Of a stretch of DNA of 64,000 bases, positions 23,834-36,442 are shown piece after piece. Every line of letters begins with the position of its first letter. Position 1 is the first letter of the stretch. The notes under the pieces were generated by a model that saw nothing but the letters and a program-made list of their open reading frames with translations, searched no databases and was not told the DNA's origin. A program made the translations under genes and the position numbers. Source of the stretch: Litomosoides sigmodontis (lineage: Eukaryota > Nematoda > Chromadorea > Rhabditida > Onchocercidae); the NCBI GenBank assembly GCA_963070105.1, contig OY718805.1:9152652-9216651 (forward strand). Direction: 5' to 3'.

Positions 23834-25838
23834 TAGTTGTTTTGGTTGAGTGCTGTTCGAAAAATATTTCAAAAATTTTCAAATTAGTCATTTGAATTTA
23901 CTTTCGTCCGTCCTCTCATTTGATATTTTCGCCAAATTACACCAATCATATTTTGCGATACATTTGCTATTTGTATTTGTTGTATGCTCAAAATTTCAAG
24001 TTATCAAAGCGTTTCTTCCGAAAGAAACGAGCGAATAATCGAAATAATATTTGATTAATTATTGATAATCTATGGAGGAGAAAATTATTTTACAAATTTA
24101 GAACAAAAGAAGACGAGTAAATTAGAGTGAAGGAAAAGTACAAGTGTTTGAAATTAGAGTTAATTAATTTGTTCGAAATTAATTATTTTGGTCGATATTT
24201 CATTTCTGGTATATTTGATAGGGGAAAATTGGATATGAAATTTAACGAGACAGGAAAAGTCAGCAGAGCAGAAGAAAAACTTAAATTTGTTGTATTTTCA
24301 TCAATTAGCTGCCATTGTTTTCTATGAATTTTGATTTCACTCTTCTTCTCTCTCCCTCTCTCTCTCCCTCTCCGTTGTTTTTTCAAATTGTCGAATTATC
24401 GGCTTTTTTTTGCAGTAAAGTTGTATTGAATTCAACTATTGCTTAATTAATATCTGTGATCAGTTTTGTGGCAGTATCAATTATCACTTATCATTTGGAA
24501 AAGTTTATTTCATTCATGTAAAACAATGATCACTAACTAACAGTGCATTTAATCATGAATCAAATTATCTTACCATTTAGTTCTTAGTGAAATTAAAATT
24601 TCACGTATCTCAATGCTTTCACGTAACCTAACCTGCAACAATGTTATGGTCACCCCTTTTCTTTTTCCATCAATTTTTCAATTCCTTTTCGCAGAAATAA
24701 AATTTTTGTTATTGCCTCTCATATTCTCTTATCCCACAGTTAATTCGTTTTTATCAGTGTTTGCCAGTGATTTTATATTCAAAATGACTCTGAACGACAT
24801 AATGGTAAAAAAATTAATTGATTGATCAATCACTTCCTAAATTCATCAGGCGAAATAAATCATCAAAAGCATTAATTATTTAGTTATTTTAAATCAATCA
24901 ACAACTTACTTGTTGTTATTTAAGTTACTTAAGCTTTTTCCTTTTTCAAATATGTTCAATCAGTTAATACATACTGATCATTAGGTATTCATTCATATTA
25001 TTTAGCACATCTTTAAATTTCAGCATGAGTTTAATTTAAATACTGAAAAATTTTTTTCATATTCAAAAAATTCTAATGGATGTATGTATGGAGGAGCTTT
25101 TGATAATTCAACCAAATATTACCGCCCACTTTACAACTTACGATCAATTGATTGAACAAAATTGTTGAGCTACTTTTTTTTGCAAATATCCTTGATGTGC
25201 AATATTTTATATTGGTGCTACTGATTGCGCCTAATGCGAAAATGTCGCTAATGCATAGAGCATTGAAATTCAATGTGAGCTGTGATAGCATCAAAAGTAG
25301 TTACTGTATTTTTTAAGAATCCTTTTTTTTCAAGAAATTTTAAGAAAATAAGCAATGAATGAAAAAGGCAAGTGAAAAAGAAAGCTATTCGTTAGGTATG
25401 GAAATTTTTGCTACTGCTAGCCTTCAATAGTGAAACTCTTTTCGATGTCTTAAAATATCACATTATTTATTATTTTGAGATTTAACAGTTTCGCGTTGCA
25501 TGGGCAGCGATATTTTGAAAGATAAGCAAATTTGCAAATATCAATGTTAAAAATAAACTTTAAAAATTTTCCTTTTATCCCTCAAATTTTGGGCAAAATT
25601 TGAAGCTTCTTAAGTGATAGTAAAAGTACTTTTTATTCGTTAATTTATTAAGTGTCCTGAGAATGAAATTGACATAAAATCAATTAAAACTACAAATGCA
25701 TCAATCAAAACTGATTACTATCAAATTGCACATTCACTCTTTCATGGGCAAACTTAATTTGTCACAATTCTGCACGATACAATTACATGCAATTTCAACT
25801 TAAAAATAAAAAAAAATAAAATTTAAGAATAGAAATAA
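23834..25838. other. Intergenic sequence between convergent genes
   Basis: This region lies between the plus-strand membrane-protein gene and the minus-strand thioesterase gene, so it contains two 3' ends. No exon is supported; a CT-rich patch lies at about 24340-24372. Confidence 0.5.
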
Positions 25839-27079
25839 TTAAGATTTCTTTGGGAAAGCTTTCGTGTGCTGTCCATAAGCAATTAGTAAATTATCACTTT
25901 TTCGTCGAATTTCAGCACGTGTATGAGCCAATTTGTTGGTACCATACAGTAATGTACCATTTACAATAACTGTATCACCAAGTTTGGCGCAATTTGGATA
26001 CCTATGCTAATTTACAATAAATAAATTAATTGTGCATAATGAATACAACGAGAGTAGAAGTAAAAACAACAACAAAAAAAGTGATATACTAATTCACACT
26101 CATATTTCTGCTTCTTTTTTTTCTCTTAAAAAATAATTAACAAATTTTTGTAGTTGAATGTTTTCTTTATTCACATCATATATTATAAGATAAAAATATT
26201 AAAGATCAAAATAAATATTTTATAAAATTAAAGATTAAATTAAACATTTCATTAAGTTAAAGATCAAATTAAATATTTTACTAGGTGCATTTTAATAATT
26301 TACTCTGAAATTCAATAAGTATAAGTTACAACAAATAATTGAATTGTTAAACTAACGACATATTTAGATTGATCGAAACGCCCAGCTCATTAATTTTAGT
26401 GGTCATTATTGCAACAGATGTGACCATATCAACAAGTGCTGCCATACAACCCTCATGCAAATGTCCGAATGAATTCAAATGCTCATTTGCTACATCCATT
26501 TCAAGTTCCACAGCTCCTTCATTCACCGATACTACGCGACACTAAATTACACACAAAAGAATTTACTTATCATTACTATCACTATTTTATCATTATTATA
26601 AGTGTAATTGAAATTTTAAAAAAACACTGATTGCACAAAATTTGGTTTAAATTTTAGATAAAAATCAGCAAAATAAAAGAGAAAAAAAAGTATGAAATTT
26701 TTGGATTTAAAAACTATTACATCTAAAAAAAAAATTTTTGAAATGATTATTTTTCGAAAAAAAAAGTGACAAAAATTACTGTTCACAACAGCAAACCTGT
26801 TGAGGAAAAAATGGTGCGAAAATTACATATGGACTTTTAATTACATATGGATTTTATGTTAATTTTAATTTCACGCAATTTTTGAAGTTGAAATTTGAAA
26901 GAAAAATTAAATTATAAGCAATAACGAATGGTTGCAGAGCTATCTAATGCCTTGCTAATTAATTGTAAGCTAATAAGAGCAATAATAAGAGTAGAAAAGC
27001 TTACAACTCGAACAAATCTAGAGAATTTGTCGAATGATTTGAACGCTTCCCTCACCAATTGAAGACTTCTATTAGCCAT
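25839..27079 (-). CDS. ACOT13: ACOT13/THEM2-like hotdog-fold acyl-CoA thioesterase
   Basis: Three minus-strand exons in phase (27008-27079, 26357-26541, 25839-26001) give 139 residues, matching the roughly 140 residues of animal ACOT13. The family hydrolyses long-chain acyl-CoA at mitochondria and in the cytosol as a homotetramer. Seen in the sequence: the EHLNSFG segment with the expected active-site Asn, the LVD segment with the expected Asp, GVSINLNMSY with the expected Ser, then AKLGD and the C-terminal LIAYGQHTK, which corresponds to LIAQGRHTK. One residue is odd. The family HGG motif reads HEG (Glu where a Gly is normal). The codon is GAG, one base from GGG. That Gly contributes to the oxyanion site in the human enzyme, so activity is uncertain. 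The gene lies 763 bases downstream of the EFHD2 gene on the same strand. Confidence 0.9.
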
Positions 27080-27841
27080 TTGGGCAGTTTTGCATAGAAA
27101 TCTAAAAGTGCGGAAAGCTGTAAGAATTGAAGCTAAATCAATCGGACAGGAGGAACACCTCAAATAATTAGAAAACAGAAAAGTAGCCATTATTTCATCG
27201 ACGCCGTTGCTATGATGTGACGATTCAATTCTCAACTACTAATCATTACAAATTCAGATTCAAGAAAAAATTTACAATAAAATTGATGCATGTATTTCAG
27301 CAGTGCTCAATTTATTTGTAGAAGGATCAATTTTAAAAGTCTTTTATTTCGCAAAAAAAAAAACAAAATTATGAGATGTAGAAGGATTTTTCTGCTAATC
27401 ATTTAAATATTACAAAGATTGAGAGGAGGGCAAAATTAAATTTTTCACAAAAAAAATTTTCATCAAATTTTCAAAGCAATCTCTTACATTTTCAATTTTT
27501 TTCCTTTTGTCTAATTTAAAAATGTTACAGTAAGAAAAAAAGAGCAAAATATGCGCCAGGGCTAATAATTCTTTTTTTTTATCCTCTGCTCGTACATAGC
27601 ACACACTGTAAAGTATTCCAAACTGATAAATTGAAATTTGGAAATTCAGAGAAAGTGAAAACAATAGCATTTCGATTATATTTTCGATAAAAATAACACA
27701 ATTAAGTAGAAAAAAATAGGAAGTTAATTGAATTAAATAGGAAGTTAATTGAATTTCAACAAACGAATAACAGTGTGTCGCCTTTTTTTTTGTTAATTTT
27801 ATAAAAATTTGTTCGTTTTTCTCCAAACCAATAACTTTCAA

Positions 27842-29717
27842 TTATATGAAAACAGATTTATTTGCAAGAAACTGCTGTCGACGCTCCTTTCTCTCGGCTT
27901 GCTCCAATTTTTTTTCTTCCTGCTCAGCTCGAATTTCTTCCTCAAATTTGCTCAGCTTTATTTGTTCCTCGATCTTCAAAAAAAAAAAGATTGATGAAAC
28001 TTTGTAAAGTTTAAAATTTGTTAAAAAAAATAAATTTACTTGGAAAAAAAGTTATATATCATACACATTTGCAAATACAGGTATTATTTGACTGTCATAA
28101 TTATAAATATGCTAATTGCTCGTTAATTAAATCTGCTACACTAACCTAATAGCAAAAAAGGAAAACAAAATAAAATTAAAATTTTAAATACATTTTTAAA
28201 AAAAACAACAAAAAAAGGGAAGAAATAGAAACTTTAGCCTCGAAGAAATCAGCAGCAGCATGCACTCCTTCCTTGACCACATCCACCGATGCAGCTAATT
28301 CATTAAAAACTGTCGCACAAGATAGCTGACCAGTGGATGCGTAACGGAATATGAGCATGAACTCACGTGGACTTACTTTACCATCTTGATCTTCATCCAC
28401 CTAAAATTCTCTTAAGTGATTAAATATCACTAAGCAATGATTTAGATAAAGTAAGCATTAATGAGATGAACATTTTTTTCAATGAGAATTTCGATGGGAA
28501 ATTTCTTGCACACCAACAAAAACTATTTCGTTTCAAATTTCAATTCATTTCTCTTCAATGATATTTCATCGCTTATAATTCAATCAATCAATTAATGACC
28601 TTATTTGAAAGTATTACTATTTTAGAATACATTTGCATGCGTTATATTCGAAGAATGGATCATTCAATCAATAAGCTTCCTTTAAAATATTGCTACATTT
28701 TAGAATAATTTAACATAAATTATGCTAATACTACTTGCTTATGTAGAATAATCAAACACGTAATATACTGATGCAGAAAATGTTGCAAATATAAAAATTA
28801 CCAATTTAAGCATATTTTTTAGTGCAATATGTGTTTGCGCTTCACCCAATTTCTCCATCATTCGTTTTAATTCATTGAAATCAATGTAGTTATCGTGATC
28901 TTCATCATATCTATAATTTCACGTATTACACTTTATGCCTTTTTATAGTAGGTTACTTAGTCAGTCACCATACGCAAAATTAATGAAAGAAATGTCGAAT
29001 GTTTGTAATTCTTGAGATTTCATTTTTTAAACAAATAGTTTTTGGAATGATATAATTGACATCTGACATATGTTTGTTCTACTACGATGAGTAAGAAAAG
29101 AATGAAATTTCATCCTTCTATAAGAGAGAGAGAAAGAGAGAGAGAACTTATATTTGAAGTGGAGAAAAAAATTTGAATAAAATAACTTGTAGAATATTGA
29201 GGTTTTTAATTATTCCTTTCTTATTCTATGCCACGTCTACATTAGACAAATTAAATTTGGAAATAATCTATCAATCTTTAAATTTTAAAATTTAAACTTC
29301 AAATATAACGCTAACATATGGAAATTTTTTCGAACTAACTTTTTAAATGTTTCCATGAAATACTTAATTTGCTTCCGTGTAAATTCATGAAATTCGGAAT
29401 AGATAGAAAGCTTGGGAGGTTTTGCTTGCTCCACTGCTTCACCTATAACTAATGACAATAATAATAGAAATAAAAACAATTAATAGCAATAGTAATATAA
29501 TGAACAGCAATAACGCAAATAACAGTTCGCTTAAAATCATTAATTAATTAATTAATTATGGAAAAGAAATGAGGATAAAGCAGAAAATGAAAAAGGAAAA
29601 AAGAAACGGACAACCTTCAGCGATCATATTTCTTCGTGCTAATTTTGCAGCCAATTCATTGCCATCGTCATGATTTGAATTTGTTGAACAAGTTGGTGAA
29701 CTTAACGCCTGGTTCAT
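27842..29717 (-). CDS. EFHD2: EFHD2/swiprosin-type EF-hand protein
   Basis: Five minus-strand exons give 206 residues: 29615-29717, 29340-29448, 28802-28910, 28233-28400 and 27842-27973. The order of elements is that of animal EFHD1/EFHD2: a variable N-terminus, the YSEFHEFTRKQIK segment (about 52-64), EF-hand 1 loop from Asp73 to Glu84, MMEKLG, EF-hand 2 loop from Asp109 to Glu120 (DEDQDGKVSPRE, canonical), a VKEGV...FFEAK helix, and a charged C-terminal coiled coil with FEEEI and AEQEE. EF-hand 1 has Asn instead of Gly at loop position 6. The family binds calcium and F-actin. The length is slightly less than the 240 residues of human EFHD2, mainly at the N-terminus. Exon 2 has two acceptors six bases apart (exon starting at 29448 or 29442), giving an optional two residues. 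Confidence 0.92.
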
Positions 29718-32700
29718 CCTTATCTTTAATTAAAATAAAATTTATCAATTTATTTTAGTTATCAAATTTACATTAACATTTGATGATTAGAATTGAAATT
29801 CATTATGAACTAAAAAGCTTTCCCAAACATTGAAAGAAAAGACTGTGTTATTTGATCACTAAGCTAAACTGAGTGTTTTGCTCTCCAATTTAGTACAATT
29901 TCACACTCTTTGCATTACACTGGGACCACACTAACTGTAGAACGTTTAACTCTTGGCTATTTTACTGAGCCATGTAAAAGAAAGCGTAGAGAGGAGAGGA
30001 GAGAGAGAGAGAGGAAGAAAGGGATGTATGGAAATTGTTTAATGGTGGACAACAGGAAGGAATGATGGATCTCATCCATACTTAACATGACTAATTGAAA
30101 TGATTCATACAAATAGGAATTACTACTATCACCACCTGTGCTCTCTCGCTCTCTCTCTCTCTCCCTTTCTTCTTCATTTTATCCTTTAAATGATTTTTGC
30201 AGTAATTGTAATGAATTGTTTTTTTTTTCCACACATCAACTCATCATCATCCTCTCTTTACATAATCATTTAGACGGGAGCGGGAGGGAAGATTTACAGT
30301 TTGTAAAGTTTCTTTATTCTATTCACTCGTCCTCTTTATATAATCAAATTAAACTTCAAAAAACAAACAAAATCAAATTAAATTCACTCCTCAAAAATAT
30401 ATCATTTTGAAATATTACTTATTTCACATACAAGCAAAAATAAGAAGCATTGATCTCAGCATACATTTACTAATATACACATCCTTTCAAATCTCTCCCT
30501 CTCCCTCTCTCTCTCCCTCTCTCTCTCTCTCTCTAGTCCCAAAACTATTAAACATTTGAAAAAATTTAAAAAAAAAATGCTGCTAAACAGCAAAAATATT
30601 TAAACGGAAAAAAAAGACGAAACGAAACGAATGATAAAAGGAAGTGGAAAAAATGAAATCGATTTTTTTGCCTTAAAATGAAGTGAGTTGTAAGATGGGC
30701 TTGCTGTATGCTAGCAGAGAGACAAACTCATTCCTATCCTATCATTTAATAAAATTTTTTCTTTTGGAAATTTTATTTTAATAGTATTTGCTAAATTGCA
30801 ATTGCTAGCATTTGCAACACTTTTTATCAGTACCACTCTCCCCTCTAAGGCATTTCAGTTTGGAAGGCAAAAGAAAATGCATTTTAAATTATTAAATTAT
30901 AACAAATGATTTAGTGGAAAAAAAAAGAAAACATAAAAATGAGGAAGAGAGAGAGAGAGAGAAAGGAAGTGGGAGGAAGGAAGATAAAGGGTGGAAGAGA
31001 GAGAGAGAAAAAGAGAGACATGATAATGATTGAATTTACTGATTATTTCATCTATTACAATTGTCTTTGTTGATTGTGTTATTATCACTAACAGTCTAGT
31101 TAGCTTAAAAAAACAAAAATAAACAAACAAAATAACAAAAAAATTGAAGATAAATGGAGGGAATTCTCAAAGACACTTATCAAGCGATCACTGATAGCAG
31201 TGATATTTTCACTGATAACTGTTGGAAATGGATTATTTTGAATGAGCCATCATTGTCATTGTCGTTATAATGAAAGAGAGAGAGAGAGAAATGAAAGGAA
31301 TAGTAAAAGTTATTCAACCATTCTAAAAATTAGAAGCTATGTATGTAAAATAAATTTTCAAAATTTTAAACTCAACGTTACGAAAAAATCTAAAAATTAT
31401 CCGAAATTTTAGTTTAAAATAAAATTTCCTCTCATAGATTTTATGCAATTTACTTAATTGATATTGCAAACTTATAATTTGATGAGATTTCATTTTTTCC
31501 TCATTTTTTTCTTCAAATTTCATACAGAACAAATGAATTGCTTTCAATTGAATTCAACAATTTTTAAATTATTTAAGTGGAGAAAAAACGCAGTCTAGCT
31601 TCCATAGCTTATTGTTGCACAATCTACTCCAAAGTTTAATCCTAATATTTCGAAGGAAATTTTGAAAAACAATAAAAATTTACAAAATTAACTTTTAATA
31701 ATTCGTTTAGCTTACCCATTTTCTTTAAATTATTTCTATTGCATATATGCTACTAATGATGAGATGAATAATGATGGGTAAGTGATGCGTTAAGATGAAT
31801 AACCATAATTTGCATGGTGATTCAACAGGAAGTAGAAATGTGAAGAAACATAGAAATAACAGTTTTAAAATTAAAACATCCATATTGAAAGAAGCAAAAA
31901 AAATTTTCCCTTTCAAAATTTTAATAGATTTTTGTTAAAATGAAAATTAATTAAGAAAAAAAAGAAAAAAAGGAATTGTCTTCCTCTTTCAAATTTTGAA
32001 CAAAATAAATGATTTGAGTGATAGATTGAAATCGAACAACAAATCGTTTAATATCAAAGTATGCACGACGCTGGAATACAACTAGTCTTCTCTTCTCACT
32101 TTTTTTTTCGCTTTCTTTTACGAAATGAACAATTACAACAAGAATTTTGAAGAAATCTTTTACCACCACTTCTCCTCTCTCATCCTCTTCCCATCTCTCT
32201 CTCTCTCCCACCTCCTTTCCTCTTTCTTCTTCATCACTTCATCAACTGGACGAACGAATGCTCTCCTATGACTTTTAATGATTGTAAATTTCTTATTTAA
32301 AAAATGAAACGATGAAAGTGAACGTTAAACAAGGCAATTTCATTATTTGACAAGTACATTTTTATGATTGAATTTTAGATATGAATTTGATAGAAAAGAT
32401 TTTTTTGATAAATTTAAAGGTAAAAAATTGCTATAAATTTATAAAAATTTCATTTGTCAACAATATCTGTATAAGTTAACAATTGTTATTCATTCATGAA
32501 TAAAAGTAATAAATTAATGAACAATAATCATTCCAATATGCTAATTACTTCTCGCTGATAATCAAAGGGAACGCTTTAGCAGCAATGGATGAATTTCAAA
32601 AAAGAAAAAACGAAAGATCAATCAATATGAAAGTGAAATTGAGAACTCTTAAAATTTAGCACTTTTGAAAAGAAAAAAAGAGAGAGAAGTGCTGTGAAAT

Positions 32701-34160
32701 GTGAAATTTAAAATTAATTAAAGTCGTAAGAAAAAAAAAATTATCTCATTCAGTGATCAGCAAATCAGCAAATGATGACTTTTAGCGACATATCATCAAT
32801 GATGTTTAAAATAAATCTTTTTTTTCAAAATCATTTATTTCATCGCTCCATTATCTTCACTCACTTCATGCCATCTCAAGCATTTACTAGCACCAGCTCA
32901 CTCTCTCAGTTCCTCTCTCAATTCCTTCAATCGCTTCATCAGGTAAAGGGGTAATGAGTACTTCAAGGGCAACAGTGATAAGCCTAAAATTTTGACAAAC
33001 TAATCTTACTATCATAATAATGATAAGACAAAATCAATAATTGAATTTTCGTCCATTAAATTTTTGTTGATACTATTTGCTGAGAGATGGAAGAGAGGAG
33101 ACGAATTGCACGATAAATATTCGTAGAACTAATACTACAAATAGAAATATAAAATGAATTAGAAAAATAAATAATCGAAATAATTTAACATGAATATTTT
33201 TCCAACATTTTTGAATTGATCAATGTTTGATTTTTGATTTAATTTCAGTGATCGATAAACAGTCGATTGATTGGGGAGAGATGACGATGACCTAATTGTG
33301 GCTGATAAATGAATGTTGAAAATGTTGTACACAATAAGTGTGTGTGTGTATGTGTGCCCAAGTGTGAGTTAATTCAACTTTAACTAATTAAATGAATAGA
33401 AAGAAATGAATTTCATTTCATTCATTGGAAATGAAATGGTAACTAATAAAGCAGAAAATAGCCAAAATCGGTAAAAATGGAGAAAGAGAGAGAAGGAGAG
33501 AGGTAGAAGGAGTGAGAGAGCAAAAAAAAAAGAAAATTTTGATTGATACTGTGGATGAAATTTTAAATACTAAAAGACTTAATTGGAACGAATTATAATT
33601 AATGGAGTAATTTAATACCAATTCTGATAAGTTGATCAATTTATAGGGAAAAAAACAGAATTTGACCTAAAATCTTAAATCAAAATATACTTGATGAATG
33701 AATTAACTCACTCATTCGTTTAGGTACTTAAAAATTATTTGAATGTATATTTATGAGAAAATAAATATTGGTCGAAATTAGAACGGTGACGGTACAGCAA
33801 TAATAACAAGAGATTACTGTAAAGTAGTAATTAAAGGAACATTAATGATAATAAGCCATTTGCGGTAAGGCATAAAAAAGACAGAATAATAGGAGTTATG
33901 ATGAATAACATTAAATTTAACAATCGTAATGGTGAAATATTTTCCAAAATCTATCGTTATTTCATTTGAACACATTTCATTATCATTTCAAAATTTCTCA
34001 TCTAATTTATGAAAATATCAATCAACCCAAAATACCAATAAATAATATGCAGAAAAAAGTAGTAAGGTTATTATCTACTGACAACTAACCAACTATAAGT
34101 AAGGTCAAATTATTATTACAGCTTAGTACAGTAAGTATTTACTTACCGTTATTTACTCAA
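29718..34160. other. Intergenic region with many GA/CT tracts
   Basis: There is no convincing exon in 4.4 kb. (GA)n or (CT)n tracts lie near 30000, 30135-30165, 30497-30534, 30946-31015, 31272-31290, 32190-32215 and 33480-33520. If the proline-rich gene to the right has a further 3' exon (see its entry), it would lie here on the minus strand. Confidence 0.45.
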
Positions 34161-36442
34161 CTAGTAACTTACTGATGAAGTTGATTTTTGTGAAATTACT
34201 GATGGTTTTCGAACATCTTCCAGTTGTAATTCCGTTAAACTGCCGTCAGTGGAAGTAGTAATGGCCGTAGTAGTATTAGAAGCGGTTGATGTTGGAGGTG
34301 ATCGTGGCGGTAATTGACTGATAGATGAAGTACGTGGCGGTAACTGATTGCACGATGTAGTAAGCTGGCGAGATTTGCCTACTTCTGAGACAATTCTTGC
34401 TTCATCTTCAATATCTTCAATAGCATTAATACCATTGTGGGCAAAAGGTGTAGCAATTTTCGCATCCAAATTTGATTTCTTTTGTCGTTGTTTTGCCAAT
34501 TTTAATTCCAATTCATCTCTTTCCTGTTCAAATGGAAATTTAAATTGTACCTTTCAATTGTAAATGATTAACTGATTTACATTCAAATTAAATAACTTTG
34601 TTTTTCTTCGCAATATATGATTTTAGAGAGTTAACTTATTATTAGCTAAAAGTAATGTATCACTGGCATACAAGCAAGAAAAAAAACAAACGAATAAATA
34701 AATTACACAATTGGAAATAAACTTTAAACATTTTCATTTCACCAAAAAATTCACCGCTATTTCTCTCCTCTAAAAAGTAGTGTGTACGTGTGTGCGTGTG
34801 TCCGTGCATGTACGTGTGTTTGTTTGTCTGTCCTGTGTGTGTGTGTGTGTGTGTGTGTTTTCTCCTCTAAAACGAATAGCAATCGATGCCACTTATTTCT
34901 CAATTAAAAGCGCTCTAAAATTTCATTGATTTGATCTTATTCAATTGCCGTACACTCTCTACCAATAAGGATAATAAATTCAAATTAATTCACTTCAATT
35001 CCTATCTAATTTAACGTTATCAATACCTATTTGACACACAATTTTAATGGATAAAAGAAAAAAAGCGCAATTTGAATAAATGAGGAATGTGTGCGACAAA
35101 TGCATCTTTTTTGCTTTGCTTTTTTTGACAATACCGCCAAAATGAAAAATTTTCAACAAAAATTTTTCACAGCAACTCATTTAATTGAATAAACTCACCT
35201 CACATATTGTTAACATCAATGACCTTCCCGCTCTATGGCAAATGTATTCACATTTTTAAAGCAACAAAGATCAAAGATTTTCATTGCAATTTTTTTTTTT
35301 GAACAGATGTAAATGAGAAAAATTTTAATTACTTATGAAGTTAATGAGAAGTTGACATGTTTAACATACATAAAATATAAATGCTCTAATCACTACTACT
35401 AAAGATTCCCTCTAACATTCATTCCATTAATTACAATAAAAAGTGTGTGAACTTGGTTTTTTGAGCTCAAATTTTACAAATAAAGATTTATTATTTTATA
35501 AAATAATAGAAAAATGAAAAGTGATATGTAAAGCGAGATACCTTTTGAAGAGCCAAATCATTGCATGCAAATTTTTTTGCTCCTTGACTTTTGTGATGAA
35601 CGATAGGAACAATCGGCGCACAACATTTTGATGATAGCGAAGATGAATCACTCTGTTTGTTCTTGTCAAAATGATTATTATCCTTCAGTTGCACTACAAC
35701 TATGAACTGTTCGAATGCATACATTAACAACTGTTACAAAATTATATGTGCTAACTAAATTTAACACTAATAAAACAGTTTCAATTCAAAAATGTAAAAT
35801 AAAAATACCTTGAGGAGGAGTATCATCCGTAGTGTTCATTGATAGGAAAGGTTTTGTAATTTTCGACTGAGCCATATGATTTACTGATGTTAGCATCGTA
35901 GTTGATGTTTTATGTGAAGTGACTTCCAGATTGCGAAGTGTTTGTCCAATAAGCTTATCCATATCAGTCCATTCATTCTCCGGTACTACATGAAGTGGCG
36001 ATACTTGTTGCCTTTCTGGCGGTGGCGGTGGTGGTGGCGGTAGTGGTGCCGGTAATGGCGCTGATTGTTTTCGGATGATAGTTTGCTGCGATACTTCCGT
36101 TCCTACACTACCATCATACATATCAAAATTCAATTTATCAAATCGTTTTGCCAATTTCACAGCCAATTCCTTATCAACCATAGCTAAAAGCAACGCTTTT
36201 ACACTCTGCACTTCCTCGCCTTTCTGCCACCGATGACTAATGAAGTTCGCTAAAATTTTCAACCTCTAGAACTTTCAAAGTCTTCAGCTCTCTCTCTCTC
36301 TCTCTCTTCTTCGTTAACATCTCTCTGTCTGTTGATATCCATCCAGTATCACCATCATCACCATCATCCAATTTACACACCAACAACTGGCGCAGGAAAG
36401 TGATCAGCCAGACCAAGCAGATATCGTTCTTCGAATAGATCA
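34161..36442 (-). CDS. Proline-rich coiled-coil protein of unknown family, 5' end not found
   Basis: Four minus-strand exons join in phase: 36381-36442 (weakest), 35809-36249, 35542-35693 and 34161-34523. The visible product starts with LFEERYLLGLADHFPAPVV, continues with a compact helical-looking segment containing FISHRW and ELAVKLAKRFDKLNFD, then a run of eight prolines (APLPPPPPPPPERQQ). Next come a TDMDKLIGQTLRNLE helix, a Ser-rich region, a short charged coiled coil (ALQKERDELELKLAKQRQKK) and a Ser/Thr/Pro-rich tail with two QLPPR copies. Poly-Pro suggests an SH3, WW or EVH1 partner, so an adaptor role is plausible but not shown. I could not name the family. The first visible exon begins mid-codon, so at least one exon lies further upstream. 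A leucine-rich open stretch near 36700-36764 may belong to it, but its phase did not fit. A strong GTAAGT donor overlaps the last codons, so the C-terminus may also differ. Confidence 0.65.
34785..34858. repeat. GT-rich microsatellite in an intron
   Basis: GTGT/CGTGT units, ending in pure (GT)n at 34836-34858, within the intron between the last two exons of the proline-rich gene. Confidence 0.9.
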
